Counted from the stretch's first letter, positions 1 through 8,836 are shown. The stretch: 64,000 nucleotides of DNA from Variovorax boronicumulans (GCF_029892485.1 NZ_JARXVG010000001.1:186001-250000); one strand, 5' to 3'. The notes: generated by a model from the letters alone, not told the origin. Numbers and translations are program-made.

Positions 1-415
1 CCAGCATCTCGCGCTGCCGGGCCCAGGTGAGCTCGGCCTGCTTCACTCGGACTTCCTTGGCGAGCTTCTGGGCCTGCAGGTTCTCCAGCTTGGCCTGTTC
101 CTGCGCCAGCGTGTTCTGCGAGATGACCGGATCGATCTCGGCGAGCCAATCGCCCTTCTTCACGTTCTGGCCCAGCACCACATTGAGCGACTTGAGCTGG
201 CCGCTGACCTGTGCGCCCACCTCCACCTGCCTGAGCGCCTGCAGCACGCCGGTCGCGAGCACCGCGTTCTCGAGGTCGGTGCGTTGCACGGTGGCGGTGA
301 GGTATTCGGTTTTCTTGGCCGGACTCAGCCAGAAGAAGGCGATGACGGCCAGGACGACGAGCGCTGCAATACCGAGAAGGAGCTTGCGCGATCGCCGCGG
401 AGGGGTGTTGGGCAT
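1..415 (-). CDS. macA: MacA/HlyD-type periplasmic adaptor of an efflux pump (partial, 3' end outside window)
   Basis: The frame reads on the minus strand from an ATG at 415 and runs off the window edge, giving about 138 N-terminal residues. It begins with a basic stretch and one hydrophobic anchor (residues about 10-30, LLLGIAALVVLAVIAFF). A lipoyl/barrel-sandwich segment with the MacA-like motif GAQVSGQLKSL and a following EIDPVISQNT follows, then the start of an alpha-helical hairpin rich in Q, K and E. This is the layout of MacA, the adaptor that joins the MacB ABC transporter to TolC. The motif fits MacA better than RND adaptors, but the diagnostic C-terminus and the partner gene are not in view. 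Confidence 0.8.
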   Translation of the reverse strand, partial: MPNTPPRRSRKLLLGIAALVVLAVIAFFWLSPAKKTEYLTATVQRTDLENAVLATGVLQALRQVEVGAQVSGQLKSLNVVLGQNVKKGDWLAEIDPVISQNTLAQEQAKLENLQAQKLAKEVRVKQAELTWARQREML

Positions 416-540
416 GCAGTGAGGTGAAAGTGAAAGGTGCTGCTGTTCGAGCGGGCTTGATCCTAGCCTTGCATTCTGAAGATCCGCTAAAGGGAGAGTT
501 CCCACGAAAGGCCATTCCGTGCCTCTCTCTCTGCAAAGCT

Positions 541-593
541 CCATTGAAAACGGCGCGGTCCGCCACCCCGTACAGGGACAGCGGACCGCGCCG
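541..593 (-). terminator. Rho-independent terminator downstream of dsbB
   Basis: Perfect 13-bp arms at 551-563 and 581-593 flank a 17-nt loop. Reading on the minus strand, the stem is followed directly by TTTTC. It lies about 25 bases past the dsbB stop codon and so closes the hydrolase-sbp-cysTWA-dsbB transcription unit. Confidence 0.85.
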
Positions 594-618
594 TGGCGGA
601 TGCGGCAGAAAAAAAGAC

Positions 619-1134
619 TCAGCGCGCGCGGCGCGAGCGAACCAGCAAGGTAATGAGCAGCAGAGAAAGAACCACGAATGCAACGAACGCCCAGTTCGCC
701 AGCGTCAGGCCGAACAGCGTCCAGTCGACCTTGGAGCAGTCGCCGCCGCCGCGGAAGATCAGCGGCAGCGCCCGCTTGAGCGGGAAGGTCTCGATCATCC
801 CGTAGAGATCGCGCCCGCAGGACACGACTTCGGGCGGATACCACTGCAGCCAGCTCTGCGAGGCGGCCGTATAGGCACCACCAACGGCCGACACCAACGC
901 CAGCACCCCACCCGTCACCTGCAACGGGCGGCTGCGGAAGATGGCGGCCAGCCCCGTGAAGAGGGCCACCAGCACCAGCGCATACCGCTGCACGATGCAC
1001 ATCGGGCAAGGCTCGAGCCCCACCACATGCTGCAGGTAGAGCCCGAAGGCCAGCATGAGAACGCAGGCCAGGCAGACCAGCCCGAGCGCGCGGCGCGGCG
1101 CGCCGAAGTACCAATCGATCAAGGAGACACCCAA
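619..1134 (-). CDS. dsbB: Disulfide bond formation protein B
   Basis: This inner-membrane quinone reductase reoxidises periplasmic DsbA and passes the electrons to ubiquinone. The 171-residue protein has four hydrophobic segments. The first cysteine pair is Cys43-Pro-Met-Cys46 in the first periplasmic loop (E. coli has CVLC), and the second pair is Cys106 and Cys133 in the second loop, so all four redox cysteines are present. The start codon lies inside the end of cysA (16-nt overlap), so translation is probably coupled to the sulfate transporter operon. A strong terminator follows. Sharing a transcript with sulfur uptake is unusual relative to E. coli. Confidence 0.95.
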   Translation of the reverse strand: MGVSLIDWYFGAPRRALGLVCLACVLMLAFGLYLQHVVGLEPCPMCIVQRYALVLVALFTGLAAIFRSRPLQVTGGVLALVSAVGGAYTAASQSWLQWYPPEVVSCGRDLYGMIETFPLKRALPLIFRGGGDCSKVDWTLFGLTLANWAFVAFVVLSLLLITLLVRSRRAR

Positions 1135-2216
1135 TCTTCTTCTACGAACACCCTGGCCTTGCGCGGATTGGCGACGACGGTGTCGCCCTCCTTCAAGCCC
1201 AGGTCACGGAACTGTTGCGCAGGGAGTTGCGCCTCGATAATGGTTCCGGAGCCCGGATTATCAGGATTCGATTCGGTGGGCTCAAGTTCCAGCCGCGCGA
1301 TCGGTCCGACCACGATGGCGCGCGACAGCGTGGCGACGATGCCGGGGGCGCCCGGCAGGTAGCGCGTCACATCCAGGTCATGCGGCCGCACATAGGCCAT
1401 GGCCTTGGCGTCGCGCGCGCCGCTGTGCTCGGGCGAGTCGAGGCGCATGCCGTCGAGCTGCACCTGGCCGTTGTCGGCGCGGCCATGGAACAGGTTCACG
1501 TCGCCGAGGAACCCGTAGACGAAAGGACTCGCAGGCTTGTCCCACACATCCTGCGGCGAGCCGACCTGCTCGATCTGGCCCTTGTTGATGACGACCACGC
1601 GGTCGGCCACCTCGAGCGCCTCTTCCTGGTCGTGCGTGACGAAGATCGAGGTGACGTGCAGCTCGTCGTGCAGCCGGCGCAGCCAGCGGCGCAGTTCCTT
1701 GCGCACCTTGGCGTCGAGTGCGCCGAAGGGTTCGTCGAGCAGCAGCACCTTGGGCTCCACCGCGAGCGCGCGGGCGAGCGCGATGCGCTGGCGCTGGCCG
1801 CCCGAGAGCTGCGAGGGATAGCGGTCGGCCAGCCAGTCGAGCTGCACCAGCTTGAGCAGGTCGGTCACCTTGGCCTTGATCTGCGCGTCGCTCGGGCGCT
1901 CCTTGCGTGGCTTCACGCGCAGGCCGAAGGCGACGTTCTCGAACACGGTCATGTGGCGGAACAGCGCGTAGTGCTGGAACACGAAGCCCACCTGGCGCTC
2001 ACGCACATGCACGTCGGTGGTGTCTTCGCCCGAGAACAGGATGCTGCCGGTGTCGGCCGTCTCCAGCCCCGCGATGATGCGCAGCAGCGTGGTCTTGCCG
2101 CAGCCCGAGGGGCCGAGCAGCGCGACGAGCTCGCCCGATTCCACGTCGAGGTTCACGTTGCGCAGTGCGCGGAAGTCGCCGAACTGCTTGCTGATGTTGC
2201 GGATTTCGATGCTCAT
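1119..2216 (-). CDS. cysA: Sulfate/thiosulfate ABC transporter ATP-binding protein
   Basis: ATPase of the CysTWA-Sbp importer on the cytoplasmic face. The 365-residue protein has Walker [10 protein letters not shown] (35-43), the Q-loop Gln81, signature LSGGQ (137-141), Walker B LLLDEP (158-163) and the switch His195. A C-terminal TOBE-like regulatory region follows from about residue 235, which is the usual CysA length. It lies 15 nt after cysW and overlaps the dsbB start. The gene order sbp-cysT-cysW-cysA supports sulfate or thiosulfate over other anions. Confidence 0.96.
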   Translation of the reverse strand: MSIEIRNISKQFGDFRALRNVNLDVESGELVALLGPSGCGKTTLLRIIAGLETADTGSILFSGEDTTDVHVRERQVGFVFQHYALFRHMTVFENVAFGLRVKPRKERPSDAQIKAKVTDLLKLVQLDWLADRYPSQLSGGQRQRIALARALAVEPKVLLLDEPFGALDAKVRKELRRWLRRLHDELHVTSIFVTHDQEEALEVADRVVVINKGQIEQVGSPQDVWDKPASPFVYGFLGDVNLFHGRADNGQVQLDGMRLDSPEHSGARDAKAMAYVRPHDLDVTRYLPGAPGIVATLSRAIVVGPIARLELEPTESNPDNPGSGTIIEAQLPAQQFRDLGLKEGDTVVANPRKARVFVEEDWVSP

Positions 2217-2231
2217 GATTTCTTCTCTCTC

Positions 2232-3134
2232 TCAGGCCGCCGTCGTTTCGGGCGGGCGCTCGGGGGGCAACTCGGCAATGGCTTTCATCTCGCGCTCGTG
2301 GCGCCACTCGATCACCGACTTGATCACCAGCGTGACCAGCGCCAGGATCGCCAACAGCGAAGCCACCGCGAAGGCGGCCACCGACTGGTATTCGTTGTAG
2401 AGCACTTCCACATGCAGCGGCATGGTGTTGGTCTGGCCGCGGATGTGGCCCGATACCACCGACACCGCGCCGAACTCGCCCATGGCGCGCGCGTTGCACA
2501 GGATCACGCCGTACAGCAGGCCCCACTTGATGTTGGGCAGCGTCACGCGCCAGAAGGTCTGCCAGCCGGTCGCGCCGAGCACGATCGCGGCTTGCTCCTC
2601 GTCGGTGCCCTGCGCCTGCATCAGCGGGATCAGTTCGCGCGCGATGAACGGGAAGGTCACGAACACGGTCGCCAGCACGATGCCGGGCACGGCGAAGATG
2701 ATCTTGATGTCGTGCTCGGCGAGCCATGGGCCGAGCCAGCCCTGCGCACCGAACACAAGCACATAGATCAGGCCCGCCACCACCGGCGACACCGCGAACG
2801 GCAGGTCGATCAGCGTGGTGAGGAAGGCCTTGCCGCGGAATTCGAACTTGGCGATGGCCCAGGCCGCCGCCACGCCGAACACGAGGTTCAGCGGCACCGT
2901 GATGGCGGCCGTGATCAGCGTGAGGCGGATCGCGCTCCAGGCATCGGGTTCCTTCAGCGCCTCGAGGTATGCCGAGACGCCCTTGCGCAGCGCCTCGGTC
3001 GCCACGGCAGCCAGCGGCAGCACGAGGAACAGGAACATGAACGCGAGCGCAATGCCGATCAGCGTCCAGCGGACCCACGCTGCTTCGGTGGTACCGGCCT
3101 GCGCGCGGCGAATGATCTTGGAAGGTGCGCTCAT
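2232..3134 (-). CDS. cysW: Sulfate ABC transporter permease CysW
   Basis: One of the two inner-membrane channel subunits of the sulfate importer. The 300-residue protein has about six transmembrane segments. The cytoplasmic EAA coupling loop is visible as [17 protein letters not shown] near residue 180, which docks on CysA. The sequence [20 protein letters not shown] is characteristic of CysW. It starts one base after the cysT stop, so the permease pair is tightly coupled. The C-terminal tail is Glu/Pro-rich and not obviously functional. Confidence 0.95.
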   Translation of the reverse strand: MSAPSKIIRRAQAGTTEAAWVRWTLIGIALAFMFLFLVLPLAAVATEALRKGVSAYLEALKEPDAWSAIRLTLITAAITVPLNLVFGVAAAWAIAKFEFRGKAFLTTLIDLPFAVSPVVAGLIYVLVFGAQGWLGPWLAEHDIKIIFAVPGIVLATVFVTFPFIARELIPLMQAQGTDEEQAAIVLGATGWQTFWRVTLPNIKWGLLYGVILCNARAMGEFGAVSVVSGHIRGQTNTMPLHVEVLYNEYQSVAAFAVASLLAILALVTLVIKSVIEWRHEREMKAIAELPPERPPETTAA

Positions 3135-3135
3135 G

Positions 3136-4023
3136 TCAGGCCCCCGCGCGCTTGCGCTGCCAGGCTTGCAGGCCGTTGATGACCAGCAGCAGCAGGAACG
3201 AAATGACCAGCATCACCAGCGCGACCGCGGTGGCACCCGCATAGTCGTACTGCTCCAGCTTGCCGATGATGATGAGCGGCGTGATCTCCGAGATCATCGG
3301 CATGTTGCCGGCAATGAAGATCACCGAGCCGTACTCGCCGATGGCGCGTGCGAAGGCCATCGCAAAGCCGGTGAGCAGCGCAGGACCGATGGAGGGCAGG
3401 ATCACCTTGGTGAAGGTCTGCAGCCGCGTCGCACCGAGCGAGGTAGCGGCTTCTTCGAGTTCCTTCTCGGCATCTTCGAGCACCGGCTGCACCGTGCGCA
3501 CCACGAACGGCAACCCGATGAAGATCAGCGCGATCACGATGCCCGCCGGCGTGAAGGCCAGCTTGATGCCGTGCGGCTCCAGCAATTGCCCGATCCAGCC
3601 GTTGCCCGCGAGCAGCGCCGTGAGCGAGATGCCGGCCACGGCCGTGGGCAGCGCGAACGGCAGGTCGACCAGCGCATCGACGATGCGCTTGCCCGGAAAC
3701 TTGTAGCGCACCAGCACCCACGCCACCAACAGGCCGAACACCGCATTCACGATGGCCGCAAGCAGCGAGGCGCCGAAGGTCAGGCGGTAGGAGGCCATCA
3801 CGCGCGGCGCGGTCACGGCCACCCAGAACTGGTCCCAGGTCAGCGTGAAGGTCTTGAAGACCAGCGCCGACAGCGGGATCAGCACGATCAGGCTGAGGTA
3901 AAGAACGGAGAAGCCGAGCGTGATGTGGAAACCCGGCAGCACGCGCTTGGCGCCCCCTGCCCGGTTCGCACGCGAAAAAGGCGCTCCCGCGGACGGGAGC
4001 GCCGATGAGACTGCGCCGCTCAT
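3136..4023 (-). CDS. cysT: Sulfate ABC transporter permease CysT (CysU)
   Basis: Partner permease of CysW. The 295-residue protein has a non-conserved 30-residue N-terminus, then about six membrane segments and an EAA loop ([19 protein letters not shown]). The segment [23 protein letters not shown] matches the CysT family. The ATG directly abuts the sbp stop codon, consistent with one polycistronic message. Two membrane-protein ORFs in tandem upstream of an ATPase make the sulfate system assignment secure. Confidence 0.95.
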   Translation of the reverse strand: MSGAVSSALPSAGAPFSRANRAGGAKRVLPGFHITLGFSVLYLSLIVLIPLSALVFKTFTLTWDQFWVAVTAPRVMASYRLTFGASLLAAIVNAVFGLLVAWVLVRYKFPGKRIVDALVDLPFALPTAVAGISLTALLAGNGWIGQLLEPHGIKLAFTPAGIVIALIFIGLPFVVRTVQPVLEDAEKELEEAATSLGATRLQTFTKVILPSIGPALLTGFAMAFARAIGEYGSVIFIAGNMPMISEITPLIIIGKLEQYDYAGATAVALVMLVISFLLLLVINGLQAWQRKRAGA

Positions 4024-5040
4024 TTACTTCGCGCCGGGCGTGTAGAGCTTGTCGAACTGGCCGCCGTCGTTGAAGTGCACCTTCTGCGCTTCGCCCAGGC
4101 TGCCGAACAACTCCTGCACCGTGAAGAGCTGCAGCGGCTTGAAGGTCGCGGCGTACTTCTTGAGCACGGTCTGCGAGCGCGGACGCAGCGCATGCTTGGC
4201 GGCGATTTCCTGCGCTTCTTCGGAGTAGAGCCAATCGAGGTAGGCCTTGGCGAGTTCGCCGGTGCCCTTCTTGGCAACCGTGCGCTCGACCACGGCGACC
4301 GGATTCTCGGCCACGATGCTGATCGAGGGGTACACCGAGTCGACCTTGCCGGTGCCGAATTCGCGGTCGATGGAGACCACTTCCGATTCGAAGGTGATCA
4401 GCGCATCGCCGATGTTGCGTTGCAGGAAGGCGGTGGTGGCGTCGCGGCCGCCGCGCGCCAGCACCGGCGTGTTCTTGAAGAGCTTGCCCACGAACTCGGC
4501 GGCCTGCGCGTCGGTACCGCCCTTCTTCTTGATGTAGCCCCAGGCAGCGAGGTAGGCGTAGCGCCCGTTGCCGCCGGTCTTGGGGTTGACGATCACGACC
4601 TGCACGCCCGGCTTGATGAGGTCGTCCCAGTCCTTGATGCCCTTGGGGTTGCCATTGCGCACGAGGAACAGCATGGTCGAGGTGGTCGGCGATGCGTTCT
4701 CGGGGAATTTCTTGTTCCAGTCCTTCGCGACCACGCCGGTACCGGCGAGGAAGTCGATGTCGGTGGAAGTGTTCATCGTCACCACGTCGGCATCGAGGCC
4801 GTCGGCCACGGCGCGGGCCTGCGCGCTGGAGCCGCCGTGCGACTGGTCGATCTTGACGTCCTTGCCGGTGGCCTTCTTGTAGTGCGCCACGAACGCTGCG
4901 TTGTAGTCCTTGTAGAACTCGCGGGCCACGTCGTACGAGGCGTTCAGCAGCCCCGTTCCCTGGGCGAAGGCGCTGCTGCCGGCGAGTGCGGAGGACGCCA
5001 GCGCGAGCACGGCGACGAAGGTCTTGATTCTGGAAGTCAT
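4024..5040 (-). CDS. sbp: Periplasmic sulfate-binding protein
   Basis: Solute receptor that delivers sulfate to CysTWA. The 338-residue precursor has a Sec signal peptide (basic start, hydrophobic core, cleavage predicted after AFA near residue 26). The mature protein carries LNASYDVAREFYKDYN and the family signature QSHGGSSAQARAVADG, whose backbone amides bind the anion. No substrate test is possible from sequence, so thiosulfate (CysP) is an alternative. The start codon overlaps the stop of the upstream hydrolase (ATGA at 5040-5037), so it is probably translationally coupled. Confidence 0.95.
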   Translation of the reverse strand: MTSRIKTFVAVLALASSALAGSSAFAQGTGLLNASYDVAREFYKDYNAAFVAHYKKATGKDVKIDQSHGGSSAQARAVADGLDADVVTMNTSTDIDFLAGTGVVAKDWNKKFPENASPTTSTMLFLVRNGNPKGIKDWDDLIKPGVQVVIVNPKTGGNGRYAYLAAWGYIKKKGGTDAQAAEFVGKLFKNTPVLARGGRDATTAFLQRNIGDALITFESEVVSIDREFGTGKVDSVYPSISIVAENPVAVVERTVAKKGTGELAKAYLDWLYSEEAQEIAAKHALRPRSQTVLKKYAATFKPLQLFTVQELFGSLGEAQKVHFNDGGQFDKLYTPGAK

Positions 5041-5612
5041 GTGGTTGCCAAGGTTTCTGAAAAATCACGGCCCGCCGACCAGGCGGCGGGCTCGTCGGTC
5101 AGGGATTGGAGCAAGGCCAGGCCGAGCGGCCAGTCTCCGTGCCCCGAATCGATGTTGATGTGGCCCGCATTCTGCATGCGCACGAACTCGCTGCCCCAGG
5201 CCCGCGAATATGCACCCGCCAGCCGGATGGGACAGTAGGGGTCGTTGCTGCTGGCCACCACGATGCTGCGGTACGGCAGCGCTGCGTAGGGGACGGGCGC
5301 AAAGTCGGACAGCACCGCGCGGCGCTCGGGGTCGGCCGGGGCCACCAGCAGCGCCCCCTGGATGCGGGCGGCAGCCTCGGGCGGCAGGTGCGCCGTGGCG
5401 ATGCAGCCCAGGCTGTGCGCGGCAATCACCACCGGGCCGGGCGTCTCCATGACCAGCTTGGCGAGCGCCGGCACCCAGGCGTCGCGCTTGGGCGAGGCCC
5501 AGTCGTCCTGCACCACACGCGCGGCGCCCGGAATGCGCTCTTCCCACAGGCTCTGCCAATGGCCCGGACCGGAATCCCTCCAACCGGGCACGATGACGAC
5601 GCGCGTCATCAT
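5037..5612 (-). CDS. RBBP9/YdeN-type serine hydrolase (alpha/beta hydrolase fold)
   Basis: The 191-residue protein resembles the small RBBP9/YdeN hydrolases: an N-terminal GWRDSGPGHWQSLWE motif, the nucleophile elbow HSLGC with Ser67, a likely acid in SSNDPYCP (Asp124) and His151 in NAGHIN. The full triad is therefore present. The substrate is unknown. The start is ATG at 5612 (or the next ATG at 5609); longer in-frame readings upstream have no support. It is the first gene of the sulfate operon and its stop codon overlaps the sbp start, which may link it to sulfur metabolism, though co-transcription alone does not prove that. The family is intracellular and no signal peptide is seen. Confidence 0.88.
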   Translation of the reverse strand: MMTRVVIVPGWRDSGPGHWQSLWEERIPGAARVVQDDWASPKRDAWVPALAKLVMETPGPVVIAAHSLGCIATAHLPPEAAARIQGALLVAPADPERRAVLSDFAPVPYAALPYRSIVVASSNDPYCPIRLAGAYSRAWGSEFVRMQNAGHINIDSGHGDWPLGLALLQSLTDEPAAWSAGRDFSETLATT

Positions 5613-5621
5613 TGGCTCTCC

Positions 5622-5712
5622 CCCAGTCTTCGCGCACTTCGTGTCGCTTCGCCAACCCCCTCGCCGGGGGCAACACCGGCGGCCCGGCAAAGCCGGTTCC
5701 GCGGTGTTCCTG
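5622..5712. repeat. Structured GC-rich intergenic element, candidate dispersed repeat
   Basis: The gap between the peroxiredoxin stop and the hydrolase start holds two hairpins. CCCCC-N5-GGGGG lies at 5656-5670. A larger one has arms AACACCG (5672-5678) and CGGTGTT (5702-5708) and an inner stem CCGGC-AAA-GCCGG (5684-5696). I see no second copy in this window. Its density of symmetry suggests a mobile-type intergenic repeat, and it may also end peroxiredoxin transcription. Confidence 0.45.
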
Positions 5713-5743
5713 GAAGGAGCGCCAAAGCTTTCACGGGCGGCTC

Positions 5744-6385
5744 TTACTTGTTGGGCTGCGGCGTGATGCGCAGGTAAGGCTTGACGGCCTTGAAGCCCTT
5801 GGGGAAGCGCTCGGCCAGCTCGGCCGGGTCCTGGATGCTGGGGACGATGACCACGTCGTCGCCGTCCTTCCAGTTCACGGGGGTGGCGACCTTGTGGCTG
5901 TCGGTGAGCTGCAGCGAGTCGATCACGCGGATGATTTCGTCGAAGTTGCGGCCGGTCGATGCCGGGTAGGTGATGGTGGCGCGGATCACCTTCTTCGGAT
6001 CGATGATGAACACGCTGCGAACGGTGGCCGTGGCCGAGGCGTTCGGATGGATCAGGTCGTACAGGTCGGCCACCTTGCGGTCGGCGTCCGCAATGATCGG
6101 GAAGTTGATCGTGGTGTTCTGCGTTTCGTTGATGTCGCCGATCCACTCCTTGTGCTTGGTGGCCGGATCGACGCTCAGCGCGATGGGCTTGACGCCGCGC
6201 TTGGCGAATTCGCCCGACAGCGCCGCAGTCTTGCCCAGTTCGGTGGTGCACACGGGCGTGAAGTCGGCCGGATGCGAGAAGAACACGACCCACGAATCGC
6301 CAGCCCACTGGTAGAAGTCGAGGGGGCCTTCGCTGGAGTCCTGGGTGAAATTGGGGGCGGTATCGCCGAGTCGCAGAGTAGCCAT
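5744..6385 (-). CDS. 1-Cys peroxiredoxin (Prx6 family)
   Basis: Thiol peroxidase that reduces H2O2 and organic hydroperoxides. The 213-residue protein has the peroxidatic Cys46 in PVCTTE (preceded by HPADFT) and no other cysteine, which defines the 1-Cys class and implies an external reductant. The long C-terminal domain (residues about 150-213, NWKDGDDVVIVPS) is typical of Prx6 and absent from AhpC. The ATG at 6385 has an AGGAG site 7 bases upstream; the longer reading frame beyond it is not supported. It lies downstream of, and is codirectional with, a LysR regulator whose other neighbours are flavin reductases, suggesting an oxidative or electrophile stress locus. Confidence 0.94.
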   Translation of the reverse strand: MATLRLGDTAPNFTQDSSEGPLDFYQWAGDSWVVFFSHPADFTPVCTTELGKTAALSGEFAKRGVKPIALSVDPATKHKEWIGDINETQNTTINFPIIADADRKVADLYDLIHPNASATATVRSVFIIDPKKVIRATITYPASTGRNFDEIIRVIDSLQLTDSHKVATPVNWKDGDDVVIVPSIQDPAELAERFPKGFKAVKPYLRITPQPNK

Positions 6386-6438
6386 GGTCGCTCCTGGATG
6401 GATGGGAGCTTCGGATTGTGCGAACCCTTGCTTCAATG

Positions 6439-6462
6439 CCAAACGAATATCTGCTTGTTTGG
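6439..6462. promoter_or_regulatory. Inverted repeat upstream of peroxiredoxin, possible operator
   Basis: CCAAAC (6439-6444) and GTTTGG (6457-6462) form a 6-bp inverted repeat around an AT-rich 12-nt centre, 54 bases before the peroxiredoxin ATG. It sits in the only AT-rich part of the gap between lysR and the peroxiredoxin gene, where a promoter would be expected. The regulator is unknown. Confidence 0.3.
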
Positions 6463-6510
6463 ATATGACGTTTTTCGCATAACGAATCCAAAAATGGCCG
6501 TCGGAGCGCC

Positions 6511-7425
6511 TCAGAACATCCGCATGTCGTTGCTTTGCAGGTGCTCCATCAGGAAATCGATCAGCCGCCGCACCGCCGGCACCAGCGCCCGCCGCGCCGG
6601 AAACACCATGTGCCCCACCACAGGCGGCGGCCCCCAGCCCGGCAGCAGCCGAACCAGCCGGCCGGCATCGATGTCGGCATGGCACATGTAGTCCGGCAGC
6701 AGCGTCGCCCCGACACCGAGCAGCGCGCCCGACCGCAGCGTCTCGAGGTCGTCCGCCACATAGCGCGGCGCATGGGAGTGCACATGGCGCTCGCCGTCAG
6801 GTCCGTCCAGCCGCCAGTCGCTGCGCCCTTCCCCATTGGCCGACATTGCCGCCGTGGGCAGCTTGTCGAGATCGGCCAGCGTTTCGACCGGCCCGTATTG
6901 CGCCAGCAGCGCCGGGCTCGCGACCAGCACGCCGCGGCTGTAGCCGAAGGTCTTGGCCACCAGCACCGCGCTGTCCTCGATGACGGGCCGCACGCGCAGG
7001 GCGATGTCGATGCCCTCCTCGATCAGGTCGACCGGCCGGTTGATCGCCCGCAGGTCGATGCGCACCGCCGGGTAGCGCGCCATGAAGACCGGCATCAGCT
7101 GTGCCAGCCCGCTGTGCACGATGGTCACCGGGCAGCTGATGCGCACCAGGCCGCTGGGCTCGTTCTGCACCTGCGCCACCGCCTCGGCCGCGGCCTGCGC
7201 GGCATCGCGCATGGCAGCCGAATGGCGCAGGTAGATCTCGCCCGCCGGCGTGAGCGACAGGCGCCGGGTGCTGCGCTGCATCAGCTGCACGCCCAGCCGC
7301 TCCTCCAGCTCCGCCACGCGGCGGGAGAGCCGTGACTTGGGAATACCGAGCGCCCGGCTGGCCGCGGCGAATCCGCCGCGCTCGGCCACTTCAGCGAAGA
7401 AAACCATGTCGTTGAGGTCTTGCAT
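6511..7425 (-). CDS. LysR-family transcriptional regulator
   Basis: The 304-residue protein has an N-terminal winged helix-turn-helix (residues 1-60, with [25 protein letters not shown]) and a C-terminal effector-binding domain from about residue 90. It is divergent from the azoreductase gene (134-base gap) and codirectional with the peroxiredoxin gene, the arrangement of a LysR regulator that controls its divergent neighbour. The HTH and the [20 protein letters not shown] segment match regulators of quinone or azo reductases, but the effector cannot be read from sequence. An inverted repeat 7 bases upstream of its start codon is a candidate autoregulatory operator. Confidence 0.93.
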   Translation of the reverse strand: MQDLNDMVFFAEVAERGGFAAASRALGIPKSRLSRRVAELEERLGVQLMQRSTRRLSLTPAGEIYLRHSAAMRDAAQAAAEAVAQVQNEPSGLVRISCPVTIVHSGLAQLMPVFMARYPAVRIDLRAINRPVDLIEEGIDIALRVRPVIEDSAVLVAKTFGYSRGVLVASPALLAQYGPVETLADLDKLPTAAMSANGEGRSDWRLDGPDGERHVHSHAPRYVADDLETLRSGALLGVGATLLPDYMCHADIDAGRLVRLLPGWGPPPVVGHMVFPARRALVPAVRRLIDFLMEHLQSNDMRMF

Positions 7426-7431
7426 GGACTC

Positions 7432-7455
7432 GATTGTCCTGCAAACAGGACGATC
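7432..7455. promoter_or_regulatory. Candidate LysR operator between lysR and azoR
   Basis: GATTGTCCTG (7432-7441) and CAGGACGATC (7446-7455) are 10-bp arms with one mismatch around CAAA. The repeat contains the T-N11-A spacing of LysR-type sites. It begins 7 bases upstream of the lysR start codon and lies upstream of the candidate azoR promoter. Confidence 0.55.
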
Positions 7456-7473
7456 TAGGCAAATTTTGGCTAC

Positions 7474-7502
7474 TTATCAAGCACTCGACTCAAAAATAGA
7501 AT
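7474..7502 (+). promoter_or_regulatory. Candidate sigma70 promoter for azoR
   Basis: TTATCA (7474-7479) and TAGAAT (7497-7502) are separated by 17 bases, giving 4/6 and 5/6 matches to the consensus. This is 57 bases before the azoR ATG and about 20 bases downstream of the inverted repeat, a suitable position for LysR activation. Confidence 0.4.
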
Positions 7503-7558
7503 TCTCCCAACGCCGGCCACTTTTGAGCGCCGACACCATCCACACGAAAGTGATTGAT

Positions 7559-8206
7559 ATGAAGCTGCTCCACGTCGACTCCAGCATCCTCGGTGCCTAT
7601 TCCACTTCCCGCCTGCTGACGGCCGAGACCGTGGCCGCCTGGAAGGCCGCGCACCCCGACACCACCGTCGAATACCTCGACCTCGCCGTCGATGCCCCGG
7701 GTCACTTCACCGCCGACGCCCTGGCCATCAAGACCGGTCCGCAGGCCGAACCCACCGAAGCCCAGCAACGCGAGAACGCGCTGTCGGAAAAGCTGGTGAG
7801 CCAGTTCCTGGCCGCGGACGTGGTCGTCATCGGCGCCCCGCTCTACAACTTCTCGATCCCGACCCAGCTCAAGGCCTGGATCGACCGCCTCGGGCAGGTC
7901 GGCCGCACCTTCAAGTACACCGAGACCGGCCCCGTGGGCCTGGCCGGCGGCAAGACCGTGATCGTGGCTTCGAGCCGCGGCGGCGTCTACTCGACCAGCG
8001 ACTGGGGCCAGGGCGCCGAGCACCAGGAGAGCTATCTCAAGGTGATCTTCGGCTTCTTCGGCATCACCGACGTGCGCATCGTGCGCGCCGAAGGCGTGGC
8101 GATGGGCGACGAGCCCAAGGCTGCCGCGCTGGCTGCAGCGCGCTCGGACATCCTGGTGGCAACGGCTGAAGCCGCGAACCAGAAGAACGTAGCTCAGGTC
8201 GCCTGA
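7559..8206 (+). CDS. azoR: FMN-dependent NADH-azoreductase
   Basis: Flavodoxin-fold reductase that uses NADH and FMN to reduce azo dyes and quinones by two electrons. The 215-residue protein has the phosphate-binding start [11 protein letters not shown] (8-18), [17 protein letters not shown] in the flavin-binding loop, and ASSRGGVYS near residue 140, all AzoR hallmarks. The ATG at 7559 begins at the family's conserved MKLLHVDSS; the upstream reading frame is not supported. It is divergent from the LysR regulator and ends at a bidirectional terminator shared with the next FMN reductase. Quinone detoxification is the likeliest native role. Confidence 0.94.
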   Translation: MKLLHVDSSILGAYSTSRLLTAETVAAWKAAHPDTTVEYLDLAVDAPGHFTADALAIKTGPQAEPTEAQQRENALSEKLVSQFLAADVVVIGAPLYNFSIPTQLKAWIDRLGQVGRTFKYTETGPVGLAGGKTVIVASSRGGVYSTSDWGQGAEHQESYLKVIFGFFGITDVRIVRAEGVAMGDEPKAAALAAARSDILVATAEAANQKNVAQVA

Positions 8207-8228
8207 GCTACGTCTCGCGCCAAAAAAC

Positions 8229-8254
8229 AAAGCCGCCTTTCGAGGCGGCTTTTT
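8229..8254. terminator. Bidirectional terminator between azoR and the FMN reductase gene
   Basis: The stem AGCCGCC/GGCGGCT (8231-8237, 8244-8250) has an A-run before it and a T-run after it, so it can terminate transcription from both convergent genes. Confidence 0.88.
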
Positions 8255-8278
8255 CATGGGCGTCGATCGCCGCGGTTG

Positions 8279-8836
8279 TCAGACGGCCGAATGGCTCTTG
8301 ACCCAGGCCACGTACTTGTCCATCCATCCCTGCAGGAACTTCTTCGAGCCTTCGTTGCCGATGTGGCCCTTGTCGTCGAACAGGTCGTCTTTGGTCTGCA
8401 GGAACACTTCGGGCGAGCCCAGCGTGGGCACGTCCAGATAAGCCAGGATGTTGCGCAGGTGCTGCTGCGCCAGCGCGGTGCCGATGGCGCCCACCGAGAT
8501 GCCGAGCACGCCAGCCGGCTTGCCGCCCCAGACGCTCTGGCCATACGGACGCGAGGCGTGGTCGATGGCGTTCTTCAGCACGCCGGGAATCGAGCGGTTG
8601 TATTCGGGCGTGACGAACAGCAGGCCCTGCGCGGCCGCGATTTCGCTCTTCAGGCGCTTCACCGCGGGCGCCTGGTTGCCGTCGTCGTCCTGGTTGTAGA
8701 GCGGCAGGTCGTCGATGCGCACGTGTTCGAAGGTGAAGTCCGAGGGCGCGAAGTGGGCCAGCGCGAGCGCGAGCTTCTGGTTGAACGAATCCTTGCGAAG
8801 GCTGCCGACAACGACGGCGATCCGGGTCTGGGCCAT
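8279..8836 (-). CDS. NAD(P)H-dependent FMN reductase (ChrR/YieF-like)
   Basis: The 185-residue flavodoxin-fold protein has VVGSLRKDSFNQKLA for the FMN phosphate, PEYNRSIPGVLKNAIDH in the flavin loop, and GGKPAGVLGISVGAIGTA. These match the NADPH-dependent FMN reductase family that includes ChrR and YieF, which reduce quinones and metals such as chromate. AGGAG lies 10 bases before the ATG at 8836. The much longer in-frame reading to 10171 is antisense to the SolA-like gene and is not real. It converges on azoR, so this small region concentrates flavin-dependent detoxification. Confidence 0.93.
   Translation of the reverse strand: MAQTRIAVVVGSLRKDSFNQKLALALAHFAPSDFTFEHVRIDDLPLYNQDDDGNQAPAVKRLKSEIAAAQGLLFVTPEYNRSIPGVLKNAIDHASRPYGQSVWGGKPAGVLGISVGAIGTALAQQHLRNILAYLDVPTLGSPEVFLQTKDDLFDDKGHIGNEGSKKFLQGWMDKYVAWVKSHSAV

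Noticed and set aside
3131..5068. 645-residue frame over sbp and cysT
   Set aside because: Arg/Gln-rich shadow overlapping two clear genes in other frames on the same strand; no family motif.
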